Origin: Incurvaria masculella
Lineage: Eukaryota > Arthropoda > Insecta > Lepidoptera > Incurvariidae
Direction: 5' to 3'
Length of the DNA: 64,000 nt
NCBI GenBank assembly: GCA_946894095.1
Contig: OX335652.1
Span: forward strand, 18,313,001 to 18,377,000
Position 1 is the first letter of the stretch. Every line of letters starts with the position of its first letter. A program made the translations under genes and the position numbers. Positions 50,333 to 61,369 of this stretch are shown piece by piece. The notes below the pieces were generated by a model. It saw nothing but the letters and a program-made list of their open reading frames with translations, was not told the origin of the DNA and ran no database searches.

Positions 50333-50474
50333 TCGCTTAACGCTTACTGCGCGCGCTCTTCAATTTCTCCATACATTTGAAAACGCCAGTCCATCGGTTT
50401 GCCGTAAACGCCAATATAGGTAACAGCTGGGTCTACGGGCTCAGGATGGCATTTTTGTTCTTAAAATTAGAATT

Positions 50475-50655
50475 GTATAGCGAATAACTAAAGAACTTTT
50501 GTAGCGGTTTTCAACGCGATTCCTGCGACGGAAAACCTTGATTAAATTGAAATACTAAGCTCCGGAATATTTTCATCAAGAAAATAGTATTGAAACCCGC
50601 TATAAATACTGTTTTCCAGACTCAGGATTCCTGATTACGGAATTACAGGAATAGG
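50475..50655. repeat. Family N foldback
   Basis: CTTTTGTAGCGGTTTTCAAC, ACGGAAAACCTTGATTAAAT and at the right CCAGACTCAGGATTCCTGAT, GGAATTACAGGAATAGGCCC followed by GCTG. The left outer arm is missing. Confidence 0.7.
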
Positions 50656-51060
50656 CCCGCTGCTGATGGTTGAAGTGTACGCGAGCCACAAGTGCGCTGC
50701 GCCAATCGCTCCGTACAAAGGTCGCATGACTCAGCGCGGAGTCGACGCTGACAATTCAAGGGTTAAATGCAAATAAGCCCTATGCGGCATTATTAATTAC
50801 TACCTGTATAATCGTGTATGGCGTGCGTTTAATCGCCATTCGCTTGCGCAATGCCTTTTCTATAAATTATGAATGTTATAATTGGAATGACGCATTCAAA
50901 TGGGCCCATAAATGCCATCGTATGTAGACATCGTCTGGCGTCTGGCCATTGGTTCAATATTCTGGGAGCCTTTCTTAGCGGAGATTAAATTGTACATGTT
51001 AGAGATGCGGGGCGGTACATGGAGCCGAACCCATTTGAAATTAAAGGTTTATTTCCTTGG
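50656..51060. other. No recognised feature
   Basis: Unique-looking, GC-moderate in parts (50690-50750, 50930-51045). Short frame 50912-51112 has no domain and runs into a SINE. Confidence 0.35.
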
Positions 51061-51063
51061 ATA

Positions 51064-51446
51064 CTCAGTGGCCCAGTGGCGCGACACTTCGGCGATCGCT
51101 CTCCGAAGTTAAGCAACGCTGGGTCCGGTCTGGTCTTGGATGGGTGACCATTCGACCGTTGAGAGAGGCTGGCCGTGGTTCGGATTCCACGTTAAGTTGT
51201 AGGTCCCCTTCCTAACTTACTAGGTGGTAGGGTTTATCCCGCCCGGGTTGGTACCATCGCATTGGATGAACGATGGTCGAAGCGGCAATGAAAATTGTCC
51301 GTGTTTTCCATCCAGTTCAATGTAGCCGTGCAATATAAGGAAGGTCCTGGCATGGCACCTAGTTCCCATGTGGTGTGTTGGGCTAATACCATGACAGAAC
51401 TTGTGGTATTAGCCATCCATGTCCAGTCACATAAAAAAAAAAAAAA
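51064..51446 (+). mobile_element. 5S/tRNA chimeric SINE (D5S), full length
   Basis: CTCAGTGGCCCAGTGGCGCG head, CCGAAGTTAAGCAACGCTGG, GGTCTTGGATGGGTGACC, then the family D body and tail, ending in 14 A at 51433-51446. The long clean A-tail and low divergence suggest one of the youngest copies. Confidence 0.9.
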
Positions 51447-52230
51447 CTACATGGGCATTGATTAGTACATGGATAGTAGAATAAAGCCCGCCCGGGTTGG
51501 AACACTCGCTGGGCAAAGCAATGTTCCTGGCATGATACCTAGTCGGTCACCTCTTAGATGAAGGGTAAACTATAAATACACACACATGCACACATAAAAC
51601 AAAATATTTTCATCCTACTCTTTTAACTTTTTAGTATTCTAAGTATTTTGTTTTGTTTTTTGGTCTGTGGAACTTGCATCCCTTATTCCTGCCCATCCAA
51701 CCTATGCCCTGAGCACTCACTGCAGATAATCAGAGCACCCTTTGTGCAGTTGACATTAAGATTTAGAGAACCAACAGTTTTTGAAGTTCATTTCGCTGCA
51801 GCGGCACCAAGGTGTGAAACTTTCTGGCGAAAGTTCATACCTGCAACATAAAACTTGAAAATACTTTCTTGACTACTGGGAGTTTTATTTTTGCAGTGGT
51901 GATAATAAGTGTGGCTGTCGCTTCGCTACAAAAAGTAGCACCCATTTTTAGACTAAATTGAATACAGCCCATCAAACCGATGGTTGGCTTAGCGCCAAAG
52001 CGATAAGTAATGAGCTGTGAACTCCACGTACAAGCAACCAGACTTAACTTCTATTGATTATGCGCCGTGAGCGAACTTCCAATGTTAATACAGCCCCACA
52101 GCTGTAACTTTGAGTTGACAGGGAGGGCTCCATAAATATTCACAGCTCTAATAACTTGAACTTGCTTCACTAAATGGCGTAGTCTATATAGTTAGTCTGA
52201 TTACGTTTAATTTTAAGCATTTATCTAAGC
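51447..52230. other. Spacer with a SINE scrap
   Basis: AAAGCCCGCCCGGGTTGG with TCCTGGCATGATACCTAGT (51483-51545) is family D debris. The rest has no recognised feature; frame 51648-51851 looks chance. Confidence 0.4.
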
Positions 52231-52390
52231 TCTAAGCTCACCAAGTGCTGATTATTTATTTTAATCGACACTTAAAGGGCCTTTATTACTAAAGTGCTGA
52301 TTATCCTGTACTGGTATTAATTGCAAGCTGCTAAGAAAGGCCTCTAATATGTGGCGATTTAGCTAATCAGCAGTAGATGAGAAAGGCCCT
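52231..52390 (+). mobile_element. Family G MITE, copy 5 (full)
   Basis: TAAGCTCACCAAGTGCTGAT to AGCAGTAGATGAGAAAGGCC. Inner TTAAAGGGCCTTTATTACTA and GCTAAGAAAGGCCTCTAATA well conserved. Confidence 0.75.
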
Positions 52391-53044
52391 AACTTAAATA
52401 AAACCGAGCGCGTGCCTTGTACATGTTTCATGGTGATATTATTTTGTGTCTATTACGAAATCTTTCTGACCCAGATCAAAATATTTCAATCCAATAATTG
52501 GATAATATGGGTTTCAAATGATTTCCGAACGGAGTTTCATATGGTGGACATCGCTAATACTATTAAAGTTTTGTTATAAAATAATTGAATCTGGTTTAAA
52601 AGTCAAAAAACCAACCAACAATTTTAAGAAAGAAATAAGAAATATGAAACGTTTATTTTTGCATGTAAAAAAAATATGATTAAAATTACATGCTATGCAC
52701 AAATAATCTGATTAAACTTATACAATAAATAAATACCTTAATTAATATGAATAGAACTACACGTTAAATAAACATAATGTAAATTAAATTAACAAGGTAC
52801 AACAAAAGCTCTATAGACGCAGCTTGTGACTAACATATGTTAGTCGCTGATTTTAAGCCAAGCCTATTTCAGTAAGTGACAGCAACCGGCAATTTCCAAA
52901 TAATAAATATAAAAATAATGTAAAAAACGAATACTTTGTTCAGAGAAATGAAGACGAAATTTTAAAACATTTAAAAAAAAATTGTTCTCTCTCGCAATGG
53001 TCGTTCATTCTCAAAATAAGCCACTGTTTTCTTCTCCTGCACTC
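52391..53044. other. No recognised feature
   Basis: AT-rich, no long frames. Confidence 0.4.
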
Positions 53045-53047
53045 CTG

Positions 53048-53289
53048 GGGGTCCATTCAGAGTAAGAGTGAGTTCGAATTCGCCACTAAATATCAACTCA
53101 CATTTTTAAATAGTTAATGTTTCCACGCTTCTAGAACATCATTACAGTTAGGTAAAAATCTGGTTTGTCCCGTAAATCCGTTGGGAGTATAAATAACGGT
53201 TCCGCTATTTAAATCATAATATATTTCCCAGCTATTTTTAGGTTAACTCACTCCCGAACTCGAACTCACTCTTGCTCTGAATGGACCCC
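53048..53289. mobile_element. 242-bp MITE with ~36-bp inverted repeats and CTG flanks
   Basis: GGGGTCCATTCAGAGTAAGA, GTGAGTTCGAATTCG at the left; CGAACTCGAACTCACTC, TTGCTCTGAATGGACCCC at the right. CTG on both sides (53045-53047, 53290-53292) suggests a 3-bp target duplication. AT-rich interior. Single copy in the window. Confidence 0.85.
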
Positions 53290-53616
53290 CTGTAGCGTGC
53301 CCAGCACACGAAAGTGAATGGTTCTGTATGCCGTGCTTTCTATACATAAAATAAATCCTCTGCCTTGTGTTGCGGGTGTGCTACTACGGTGGCGTGTTGC
53401 GGCGTGTCGTGTCGTGTCGTGAGCGCAGCTCGTTAAGCTCGCTATAGTTATTGGCCAATAGCGTGCTCGGCTGACCCGGGGCCGCGGGATCGGCGCGAAA
53501 TACAGACACTGCGGATGCATGTCAGAATACTTACGAATGGCTATGCAACACCTACTTTCGAGCATATTGATTCCCCGTGTTGACATGACACATTATTTAT
53601 TTATACAAACGACATA

Positions 53617-53752
53617 AACCACACAACTACCGTTATGACATTAGTCCAATGCAAAACAATCCTGAAGGAATTGGGTGCCATGCCAGGACCTTCCCTTTAT
53701 GTGCACGGTTACATTGAATTGGATGAAAAAACGGACAAATTTTCATTGACGC
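53617..53752 (-). repeat. Family D SINE 3' part
   Basis: CATAAACCACACAACTACCG, GGAATTGGGTGCCATGCCAG, ACATTGAATTGGATG in reverse orientation. Confidence 0.7.
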
Positions 53753-53874
53753 TTGTCACGTCGTGGCGTACTCGCGGGTGGCGTAGCTCAGTTGAAAATC
53801 CATAAAATGGGGAACCAGAACTTTATTTGGTAACAAAACTTATTTCATAAAACAAAACTGTCTCAGATGACCTC

Positions 53875-54565
53875 TCCTAGTCGCTGTGAGTGAGGATTGG
53901 TGCTCGCACACAACTCATGCACACATAAAACCTCGGCGCTACAATGGTGGAGGAGCCGGGTACCCAAGTATGTACTTCTCGCTAAGAAAGTGAGTGACCG
54001 CCCCCAACATGATGCCCTCATCAAGATACACTTCGGAATCACTATCATACAATCATTGAAATGATTGAGCGCATGGAGGTTCACCTCCATGATTGATTGT
54101 GCGCGGACGACATGCGCGTGAAGAAAGAAAAACAAGATGGAGAATTGGACAGAAAATGTTCTCAAAATATATTCTTGGAAAAACGTACATAGGTAAAACG
54201 GAAGAATCGAAGCGGTTCTTATTTGCAAGCATGTAGATTGCTTACCGGGAATTTAATTGAAAACTCGCCGACGAGATTTGCGGATTTTCAAGACACTGTC
54301 GCGATATCTTCGTGCATGCTAAAACACGAAGATGTTTTTCGTCCCGCGAGGTCAGGATATAATGGACCGGAAGAGGTCACAGAAGTGGTGACGCGAGGAT
54401 TCCACTACTTAAGAACCTCTTTCGGAGGGTTTTGCCAAAGAACCTCGGCGCATTCTACGGATGCGAGGAGCTCCAGCAACGTTTAGAACTCGATTCGTAT
54501 ATTAAAGGCTGCCAAGTGATGAGTTGTGTGTGAGCACAAACCCTCACTCACAGCGGCTGGAGGAA
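53875..54565. mobile_element. ~690-bp element with ~45-bp inverted ends
   Basis: The left end at 53875-53921 (GTCGCTGTGAGTGAGGATTG, GTGCTCGCACACAACTCATG) is matched in reverse at 54517-54563 (TGATGAGTTGTGTGTGAGCA, CAAACCCTCACTCACAGCGG). Two internal frames (53863-54228 minus, 54223-54486 plus) show no transposase motif. Probably a non-autonomous DNA element. Confidence 0.75.
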
Positions 54566-55083
54566 GCAAGACCTTGACCATTAAAACCTTACTGTCCACG
54601 ACGAGAAACTGACTGGTCATGATAATTCCAAACATGGCAATAAATCAATCCCGGAAAATAAGTATTTTCTCAAGAGCTATATGTACAGTTTTACGATTTA
54701 ACACATATTTTGTGCAACGTCATTCTTCGTCTCAGTTTTTCTTCGCACATGGAAGTAACAAGTAACCCAACCTCTCTTAACCAGGGAAATGTTCAGTTCC
54801 TCAACATCCCACAGACACGGGGAAGGATGTCAGGCTGGCCATCTCGGACAACCTGTCGCCATAGTCTTATAAAAAGTTAAAATGTCTGGGTGTCAAATAA
54901 TTGCTTCCAAAATATCATGTCCTTTTTCTGTATTTCGATTTTTTAGATTTTATTCCTAATCTGTTAACGTTTAACTTTTTCGCTCAGCAAAGAAATATTT
55001 TTCGACTTTCATTTGTGTTTAAGTACCTGCATCATAGAAATTAAAACATGACCAAAGCGTATCTCTGGCGCTACAACGCTTCA
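54566..55083. other. No recognised feature
   Basis: Unique-looking AT-rich sequence. Confidence 0.4.
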
Positions 55084-55220
55084 ACCATAGTTCCAACGCG
55101 TTGGTACCAACTGGGGCGGGCTTAACACTACCACCTGGTAGGGGAAGGGGACCTTCCCTTACATGGGTTCCGAACCATGACACAGCTCGCATTCGTAACG
55201 GAATGCTTTTATCCAAATCT
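55084..55220 (-). repeat. Family D SINE, central part
   Basis: TTGGTACCAACTGGGGCGGG, CTACCACCTGGTAGGGGAAG, GGTTCCGAACCATGACACAG, CTCGCATTCGTAACGGAATG in reverse. Confidence 0.7.
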
Positions 55221-55339
55221 AGCATCAACTTTATCATATTTTAGCCCCTAGACCACGAACTGTACAGCTGTGAGGAGGACACCTCTTAGTCGAGGGCTGC
55301 GCATTATATCGCGTTTACAAAAAAAAGTAGTTAAGCGTC

Positions 55340-55440
55340 CTTTCGTGGAGATCCCGCCGTGTCGAGCTGCAGAGCGGGGTGGGGGCGCGGGGAGGGGTAC
55401 AAGCACGGGGCGACGGGGGGAGGGTGGAGGCTCCTCCGAG
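55340..55440 (+). promoter_or_regulatory. G-rich, G4-capable island
   Basis: GGGGTGGGGGCGCGGGGAGG (55376-55395) and GGGGCGACGGGGGGAGGGTG give two adjacent G-quadruplex motifs on the plus strand. Two minus-strand frames cross it, driven by composition. A possible CpG promoter; nothing else supports it. Confidence 0.35.
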
Positions 55441-55761
55441 AATGGATAAATATTGCGGATCCCCAACGGAATGCTAGATGATGCTGTGGAGAGTATTTGC
55501 GAAGGCATAAATTGCTTTCCCTGGATCTCAGTTTGAAATATGAGTTTTGTATTAAAATGTATCCGCTTTCAGGCAGAAAACTAATATTCATTTTAGAACA
55601 CCCATGAGCATCACAATATTTGTGTGGTTTTATTTATTTATTTATATTAAGGCACACCAACATTATACATACACATAGTTTACAATATATATAAATAAAA
55701 TATACTCCAACTATTGAGTATTGCTCTCACATGGTGTGAGCACCAAGTGAGCATTCAAGTA

Positions 55762-55862
55762 CGGTCTTTCCTCTCAATTGTAAGCACTGGAAAGAGAAGG
55801 AATTCCTAAGTCCCTTTTACTCTATGGTTGACTTCAGCATGACAGAAAGAGATCTCAAATTT
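55762..55862 (+). repeat. Family F MITE, truncated
   Basis: TACGGTCTTTCCTCTCAATT then GCACTGGAAAGAGAAGGAAT and TTTTACTCTATGGTTGACTT as in the 142-bp copies. The right end is missing, replaced at AAATTTTCATTTAC. Confidence 0.65.
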
Positions 55863-55865
55863 TCA

Positions 55866-56060
55866 TTTACTTAAACTTTTTTAGTAGTCATAGTACACTA
55901 AGTTACGTCACAAAAATGCGCGGGTTCAATCAACTAAGTAAAGAAGAACCCACTAAGAAACTTCACTGGTTAACATAACATATTTTTTCTGTCCACGATA
56001 ATGGAATATACACTTAAATCTATACTCTACTGCCAAACAATTGTTTGGTAGAACAGAAAA
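55866..56060 (-). repeat. Family H tailed repeat, diverged copy
   Basis: AAGAAGAACCCACTAAGAAA, CTTCACTGGTTAACATAACA and CTACTGCCAAACAATTGTTTGG follow the family H order in reverse with many substitutions. Confidence 0.5.
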
Positions 56061-56630
56061 AAAGAAACAGCACTACGTTCCAGAAACCAATAAACAATGG
56101 TACACGACTTGAAAAAGACTTTGACCTAAGAAATTCAAGGATATTCGATCTTCCGCTAAGATCACATAGCTCTCTCCAGACGACTCGATCACGCCGGACT
56201 TTGCAGAATGTATTCTACTGGCGGGCACTTTATTGGAACCTTATTGGTATGGCGGTAGTGTAGTCTCGAGATTGTTAGTTCGCTTACGAACCCGGGACGC
56301 GTAACATAGAATCTTCGTTGCACTAAATAGCGTCCTGTGAGTCCTTACATTACCCACCCACCTTAAATAACAAACATACATTTAGAGCAGAAAAAATGTA
56401 CTATCCAATCAGTGTAATGACAGATTATTGGTTAATCAATATAAGCAGAAACGCTCAATAGCCGGAGACAAGCCTTGAAGAATGTATTTATTTAAGTATG
56501 AATGGACTTATTGGAAGGTTTGTGTCGGTATAAATTGACGTATATTGTTCATACGGTGAATTCGCGACTATCGACCACAAAGCACTCCTCCTTCCTTTTC
56601 TGTTCTGTGGCTGTTCTGTGGCTGTATCGT
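56061..56630. other. No recognised feature
   Basis: Short plus frame 56045-56263 begins in family H and has no domain. Confidence 0.4.
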
Positions 56631-56634
56631 TTAA

Positions 56635-57176
56635 GGTGGCCCAACCCGCTCAACTCCCTATACAAAAGGGGAAAGAAGATCACGCCCATATTTCTTGTCA
56701 GAGATCCCAAATTTTGCTCAAAATAGTTTTATTTGATCGAACTAGATGTCTGATGACCGTTGGCTTTGTAAAATTGTGTTTGCTTTCTAAGTTATAAGGT
56801 CCGAAAGTTCGATTTTTTCGCGCGTTTTATACAATAACTTAGGAGGTAGATTACGCAATGATAAAGTAAGAACATCTTAAAAAAAATTGTCATCAGACAT
56901 AGCTTATTTAATCAAGATTTATAATTAATTTAGTTTTTGTTAGATTTTTGACTACAGCGGTCGTGGTTTACTTTTAGCTATAAGTCGTTTTGTAATTAAA
57001 ATGTTCGTAAATCTTACCAAATCATACACTATGCACATTGTCTATTTTGTGGACATGTTGCATCTTCCTCATCACGGAGCCTGTCTTTTTCTTTGAAACA
57101 GAGAAGGTCCCAGAGCGCAACAGCACGGTTTTGTACCGTGCCCGCGACTGAGTTAGTCCCGCCGGGTTGGACCACC
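56635..57176 (-). mobile_element. Family C MITE, copy 7 (542 bp)
   Basis: TTAA 56631-56634 and 57177-57180; GGTGGCCCAACCCGCTCAAC and GCCGGGTTGGACCACC ends. Confidence 0.9.
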
Positions 57177-57180
57177 TTAA

Positions 57181-57560
57181 TAAAAGTAGTTCTTAGAAAA
57201 TATTTCTTTATTTTTAGTAGCCCCGCTCGTTGAATTAAAATGTTCATGAATGTTTCATAGTGATCGTAATTTGCTTCTTAGTATTAATGCTATTCCGACT
57301 TGAAATATGTTAATGCAAGCGAGATTCTTCAGTTTGAATCTGATAATTATATTTTCTTGCTACCAATTGCCGCATTTTAGCGGGACACAAAGACGTAAAC
57401 AAGTTCTCCAAAAACAAATCCTGGCCATTAGAACAGGCTCCAAGAAAGAACATGCAAATTGCAAAAAATATTTCCTTTTGTGAATTCCCTTACATTGTAA
57501 ATATCTTATGTGAGTATTCCTTAACATTGAATTGAGAATTATTTTACGAATAAAACGTTG
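57181..57560. other. No recognised feature
   Basis: AT-rich spacer. Confidence 0.4.
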
Positions 57561-57569
57561 ATGAGTAAT

Positions 57570-57645
57570 GTGGTATAGCGGTAAGGATGCGCCGGAGACA
57601 TGGGTTCGAATCAGATTGGGCCCGCCTAAGACAAGTGCGAAGAAA
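57570..57645 (+). repeat. tRNA-like sequence, SINE head or tRNA relic
   Basis: TGTGGTATAGCGGTAAGG fits box A and GGGTTCGAATCAG fits box B, 36 bp apart as in tRNA. The acceptor stem does not pair, so it is unlikely to be a working tRNA. The head is different from that of family D. Confidence 0.5.
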
Positions 57646-57822
57646 TAAAAATATACTGTAAGAAATGTCAGTGGTTTTGACGAATATAGGCTAACGAAGG
57701 CTTGACGAATAAGTAGCTCTCAGTTTTGTTGTTCAAAAAAATACATATTGCAACCTAAAAATTATTATTCATTAATTTCAAAACTTGACATTGATGGCGA
57801 ATAACATTACACTCCATTATAT

Positions 57823-58118
57823 CATGATATTTAGCCCAACACACCACAAAACTAGGTGCTGTGCCAGGAACTTCCTTATTCCGACGATATTTAACTGGGT
57901 AGAAAAATCAGATTACTTCCATTGCCGCTTTGACCATCATTAATTCAACGCGCGTGATTAATCCTCCCACTTAGTAATAAAGGATAGGGGGGACCTGCAG
58001 TTTTATATAATGAACCATGGCTTTCCTCAAGGGCGAATGGTAACGAGAATCCGATCGCGCACAGTGTTGGTTAACTGAACAACGATGCGTGGCGTAGCTG
58101 GGCTACCGAGGCTATTCA
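57823..58118 (-). repeat. Diverged D5S-type SINE
   Basis: TTTAGCCCAACACACCAC, CATTGCCGCTTTGACCATC, then GGGCGAATGGTAACGAGAAT, AGTGTTGGTTAACTGAACAA and GTAGCTGGGCTACCGAGGC. The last three align with the 5S-like part and tRNA-like head of D5S in reverse, with heavy divergence. Shows the chimera is old. Confidence 0.6.
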
Positions 58119-58210
58119 GACAAAAAATCAGAAAGTATTCCTTACTTTCTCACCTAAAGCTTTTAATTGCTATAAATCGGTGAACGAAAAACATTATACA
58201 TTATAAGGCG

Positions 58211-58325
58211 GGTTACCATGGTAATTTAAATCGCCTGGAGTGATTATATCTGACGTTTAGTTGCATTACGCACCATGCTAATGTTATGTTATGTACTTGT
58301 TATACAAAGTGTTATTCGGCCAATT
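58211..58325. repeat. Family I foldback, left half
   Basis: GGTTACCATGGTAATTTAAA, TCTGACGTTTAGTTGCATTA, GTGTTATTCGGCCAATT. Confidence 0.65.
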
Positions 58326-58328
58326 TAT

Positions 58329-58605
58329 TAGAGTTCCGTAACATAACGGAACCCTATTACTAAACCACCGCTGTCCATCCGTCCGTTTGCCCGTACGTCC
58401 GTCTGTCACAGGGCTGTATCCCATGAACCGTAATAGGTAGGCAGCTGAAATTTTCACAGAGTGTGTTTTTATTTTGCCGCTATAACAGCAAATAGTTAAA
58501 ATTTAAAAACAATAAAAATTATAGTGTGATTTTTTTGTGTTAAATCTTGTACGATGGTACAGAACCTTTCGGGTGCGAGTCCGTCTCAAACTTGGTCGGT
58601 TTTTC
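58329..58605 (-). repeat. Family A, diverged copy
   Basis: GAGTTCCGTAACATAACGGA to TGCGAGTCCGTCTCAAACTT and GGTCGG. Confidence 0.8.
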
Positions 58606-58848
58606 TGAAATGTGAATGTGAAAAATATATTTTTCCTAACTAAACTAATTTCAAATACGTATTATATTGGACGACTAAGCCCTGGTACCGATTCATACCC
58701 ATTTATTGTTCAAATATCCACTGGAAGCAGGATTTATGAGCACGTGATCGGAATGACATCGCTAGTGGAGGGTGATTCCGTCGGCGCTATTCAGTGGCGA
58801 TCGAAGCGATAAGCGTGTGTACCGAGCAAGGGCTTACAAATGATAAAG

Positions 58849-59697
58849 GTTGCTTTCAAAGAAAAAAAGATTAAGCTTGCTTTCGAAGAAACAAAGATAA
58901 TCTTTGATTGCAAAGAAACAAATATTCAGGTTGCTTTCAGAGAAAAAAAGATTAAGGTTGATTTCAGACAAATTAAGATAAAAGTTGCTTTCACTAAAAT
59001 AAAGATAAGCTTGCTTTCAAAGAAACCAATATTTTTGTTGCCTTCAAAGATACATAGATTATGGTTGATTTCAAATATGTTAAGATTAAAGTTGCTTTTA
59101 CAAAAATAAAGATAATCTTGCTTTCAAAGAAACCAATAGTTTTGTTGCTTTCAAAGAAACAAAGATTAAGGTTGATTTCAGACAAATTAAGATAAAAGTT
59201 GCTTTTATAAAAATAAAGATAAGCTTGCTTTCAAAGAAAACAAAAGTTCTGTTGCTTTTAAATAAATAAAGATAAAAGTTGATTTCACTAAAATAAAGAT
59301 AAGCTTGCTTTCAAAGAAACCAATATTTTTGTTGCCTTCAAAGATACATAGACTATGGTTGATTTCAGATATACTAAGATTAAAGTTGCTTTTACAAAAA
59401 TAAAGATAATCTTGCTTTCAAAGAAAACAAAAGTTCTGTTGCTTTTAAATAAATAAAGATAAAAGTTGTTTAAGAGTAAAGTTTCTTTCACTAAAATAAA
59501 GATTAGCTTGCTCTCAAATAAACCAATATTTATGCTGCTTTCAAAGAAACTAAGATTAAGGTCGCTCTAAAAGATACAATGGTTATCGTTTCTATCAAAA
59601 TAATAAAGAATCGGATTGCTTTCAAAGAAACAAAGATTAAGCTTATTTTCAACGAAATGTAGGTAAAGATTGATTTCAAAGAAACAAATATTAAGAT
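58849..59697 (+). repeat. 27-bp-period minisatellite, main block
   Basis: About 31 units of consensus TTGCTTTCAAAGAAACAAAG + ATTAAGG, mostly 27 bp with some of 26. In phase a unit codes nine residues (VAFKEKKIK, LAFEETKII, VDFRQIKIK); 26-bp units break the frame, so long translation is limited to 58840-59109. Block order repeats at a higher level: 59010-59110 and 59304-59405 are nearly identical, about 294 bp apart. Confidence 0.9.
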
Positions 59698-59872
59698 GCT
59701 CATGTATTTGTTCACGTATCTTGACATGTATCGTGTTCATGTATTTGTTTATTATTTTTTTAATGCGCAACCTTTTTCCCATGATACAGTCAAGCACTAA
59801 TTTGGGAAAGAGGGAACATAACTGTTTTTCTACTGTACCTTTATAAAATGAAATTTGATTTGATTTGATTTG

Positions 59873-59975
59873 CTTTCAGAGAAAAAAAATGTATGTTGCT
59901 TTCACTAAAATAAAGATTAGCTTGCTTTCAAATAAACCAATATTTATGTTGCTTTCAAATAAACAAAGATTAAGG
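59873..59975 (+). repeat. 27-bp minisatellite, distal block
   Basis: Four more units (TTGCTTTCACTAAAATAAAG, TTGCTTTCAAATAAACCAAT...) after a ~170-bp interruption that contains a TTTGATTTGATTTGATTTG run. Confidence 0.85.
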
Positions 59976-60047
59976 TAACTTCGAAATTCCGTAAACGCAA
60001 ATTTAGGTGAGAACTCCGACTACAAATTCTTTTCAATGAAGCCAAGT

Positions 60048-60155
60048 ACATGGCCGAGGCATGACACCTCGTGCTTTTGTAGTATGCTATATTAATATAA
60101 TAACAGCAATGTTGTATGAGCCATCCATGTTCAGTTCCAAAAAAAATATTTATAC
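60048..60155 (+). repeat. Family D SINE 3' tail fragment
   Basis: CATGACACCTCGTGC, AATATAATAACAGCAATGTT, TATGAGCCATCCATGTTCAG then an A-run. A family K scrap (GTAACTTCGAAATTCCGTAA, GGTGAGAACTCCGACT) precedes it at 59972-60025. Confidence 0.6.
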
Positions 60156-60569
60156 AGATACCAGAAGAACCGTCACAGCACTTTCGTTGATTCATGAAAG
60201 CTGCAACCGAACGTGAAAACAAGTAGATTTCACTACAAGGTTTTTATCATCTGATTTAAATATAAGCCCAGCTCATTCATTCCGCAAAAAAGTAAATAAT
60301 GTTTTTTGCCACTTTCAACATTTTTCAATTCGGTATGGTCTAGCTCTGGTGTCTGTTGGTCATACGAATGTTGTCACGAATGGTTTTCCAATTAACGGTT
60401 GTTTAGAAATTCTGAAAAATATTGTATATGTGTATTGTCCTCCAACAAATTTTGGAGCGTTAATTTTGTATGAAATTGCAAAAATACTAGCAGTGACGGC
60501 ACACTCGGCAAGTGACAACGTTCACGCTTGACCGTTTTTTCAACGTGATTAAAATATTTGGTTTTCGTT
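60156..60569. other. No recognised feature
   Basis: AT-rich; short plus frame 60349-60531 is not convincing. Confidence 0.4.
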
Positions 60570-60731
60570 AAGCCTGGTTTTTACCAAGTGCTGATTTATT
60601 ATATACGACACTAACACAGGTCTTCATTACTAAAATACTTCTTATCTTGTGCTGGTATTGATTGCAAGCTTCTAAGTAAGACCCTTAATATGTGGCGATT
60701 AAGCTAATCAGCAATAGGTGAAAAAGGCCCT
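60570..60731 (+). mobile_element. Family G MITE, copy 6
   Basis: AAGCCTGGTTTTTACCAAGT to AGCAATAGGTGAAAAAGGCC imperfect inverted ends. Confidence 0.75.
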
Positions 60732-60750
60732 GACTGTAACTCCCGGTATT

Positions 60751-61131
60751 CAGCCTCAATAGGCCAGTGGCGCGACACTTCGGCGATCGCTCTCCGAAGT
60801 TAAGCAACGCTGGGTCCGGTCTGGTCTTGGATGGGTGACCATTCGACCGTTGAGAGAGGCTGGCCGTGGTTCGGATTCCACGTTAAACTGTAGGTCCCCT
60901 TCCTTAATACTAGGTGGTAGGGCTTATCCCGCCCGGGTTGGTACCATCGCATTGGATGAACGATTGTCAAAGCGGCAATGAAAATTGTCCGCGTTTTCCA
61001 TCCAGTTCAATGTAGCCGTGCAATATAAGGAAGGTCCTGGCATGGCACCTAGTTCCCATGTGGTGTGTTGGGCTAATACCATGACAGAAGGTGTGGTATT
61101 AGCCATCCATGTCCAGTCACATAAAAAAAAA
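60751..61131 (+). mobile_element. 5S/tRNA chimeric SINE (D5S), full length
   Basis: CAGCCTCAATAGGCCAGTGG head, AGTTAAGCAACG at 60798-60809, GGTCTTGGATGGGTGACC ending at 60840, family D body and tail, A-run to 61131. Confidence 0.9.
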
Positions 61132-61369
61132 TACATTTTGTATTTTCCTGTAAAATTATTTATGAGACTACAACTACAAGAGATTGCTGAAAATAAAATA
61201 AGAGATAATAAAATTTAACTTAGAGGGAGTGCTTATCGGGATGCTTTTGTGCTGTCAGTCTCTTTTGTGTCCCACGAAGCCTTCTTAGAATTATATGAGG
61301 CTCAGGTGCTTTAAAATATAGCGGGTCTATAAAATATATAAATCGATATAAGTACTGCTAAAGAAAATA

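Noticed and set aside
57570..57645. Functional tRNA gene
   Set aside because: Boxes A and B are present, but the acceptor stem and anticodon arm do not pair.
58840..59109. 89-codon lysine-rich coiled-coil protein
   Set aside because: The frame comes from the 27-bp repeat register and breaks at 26-bp units; no promoter or splice context.
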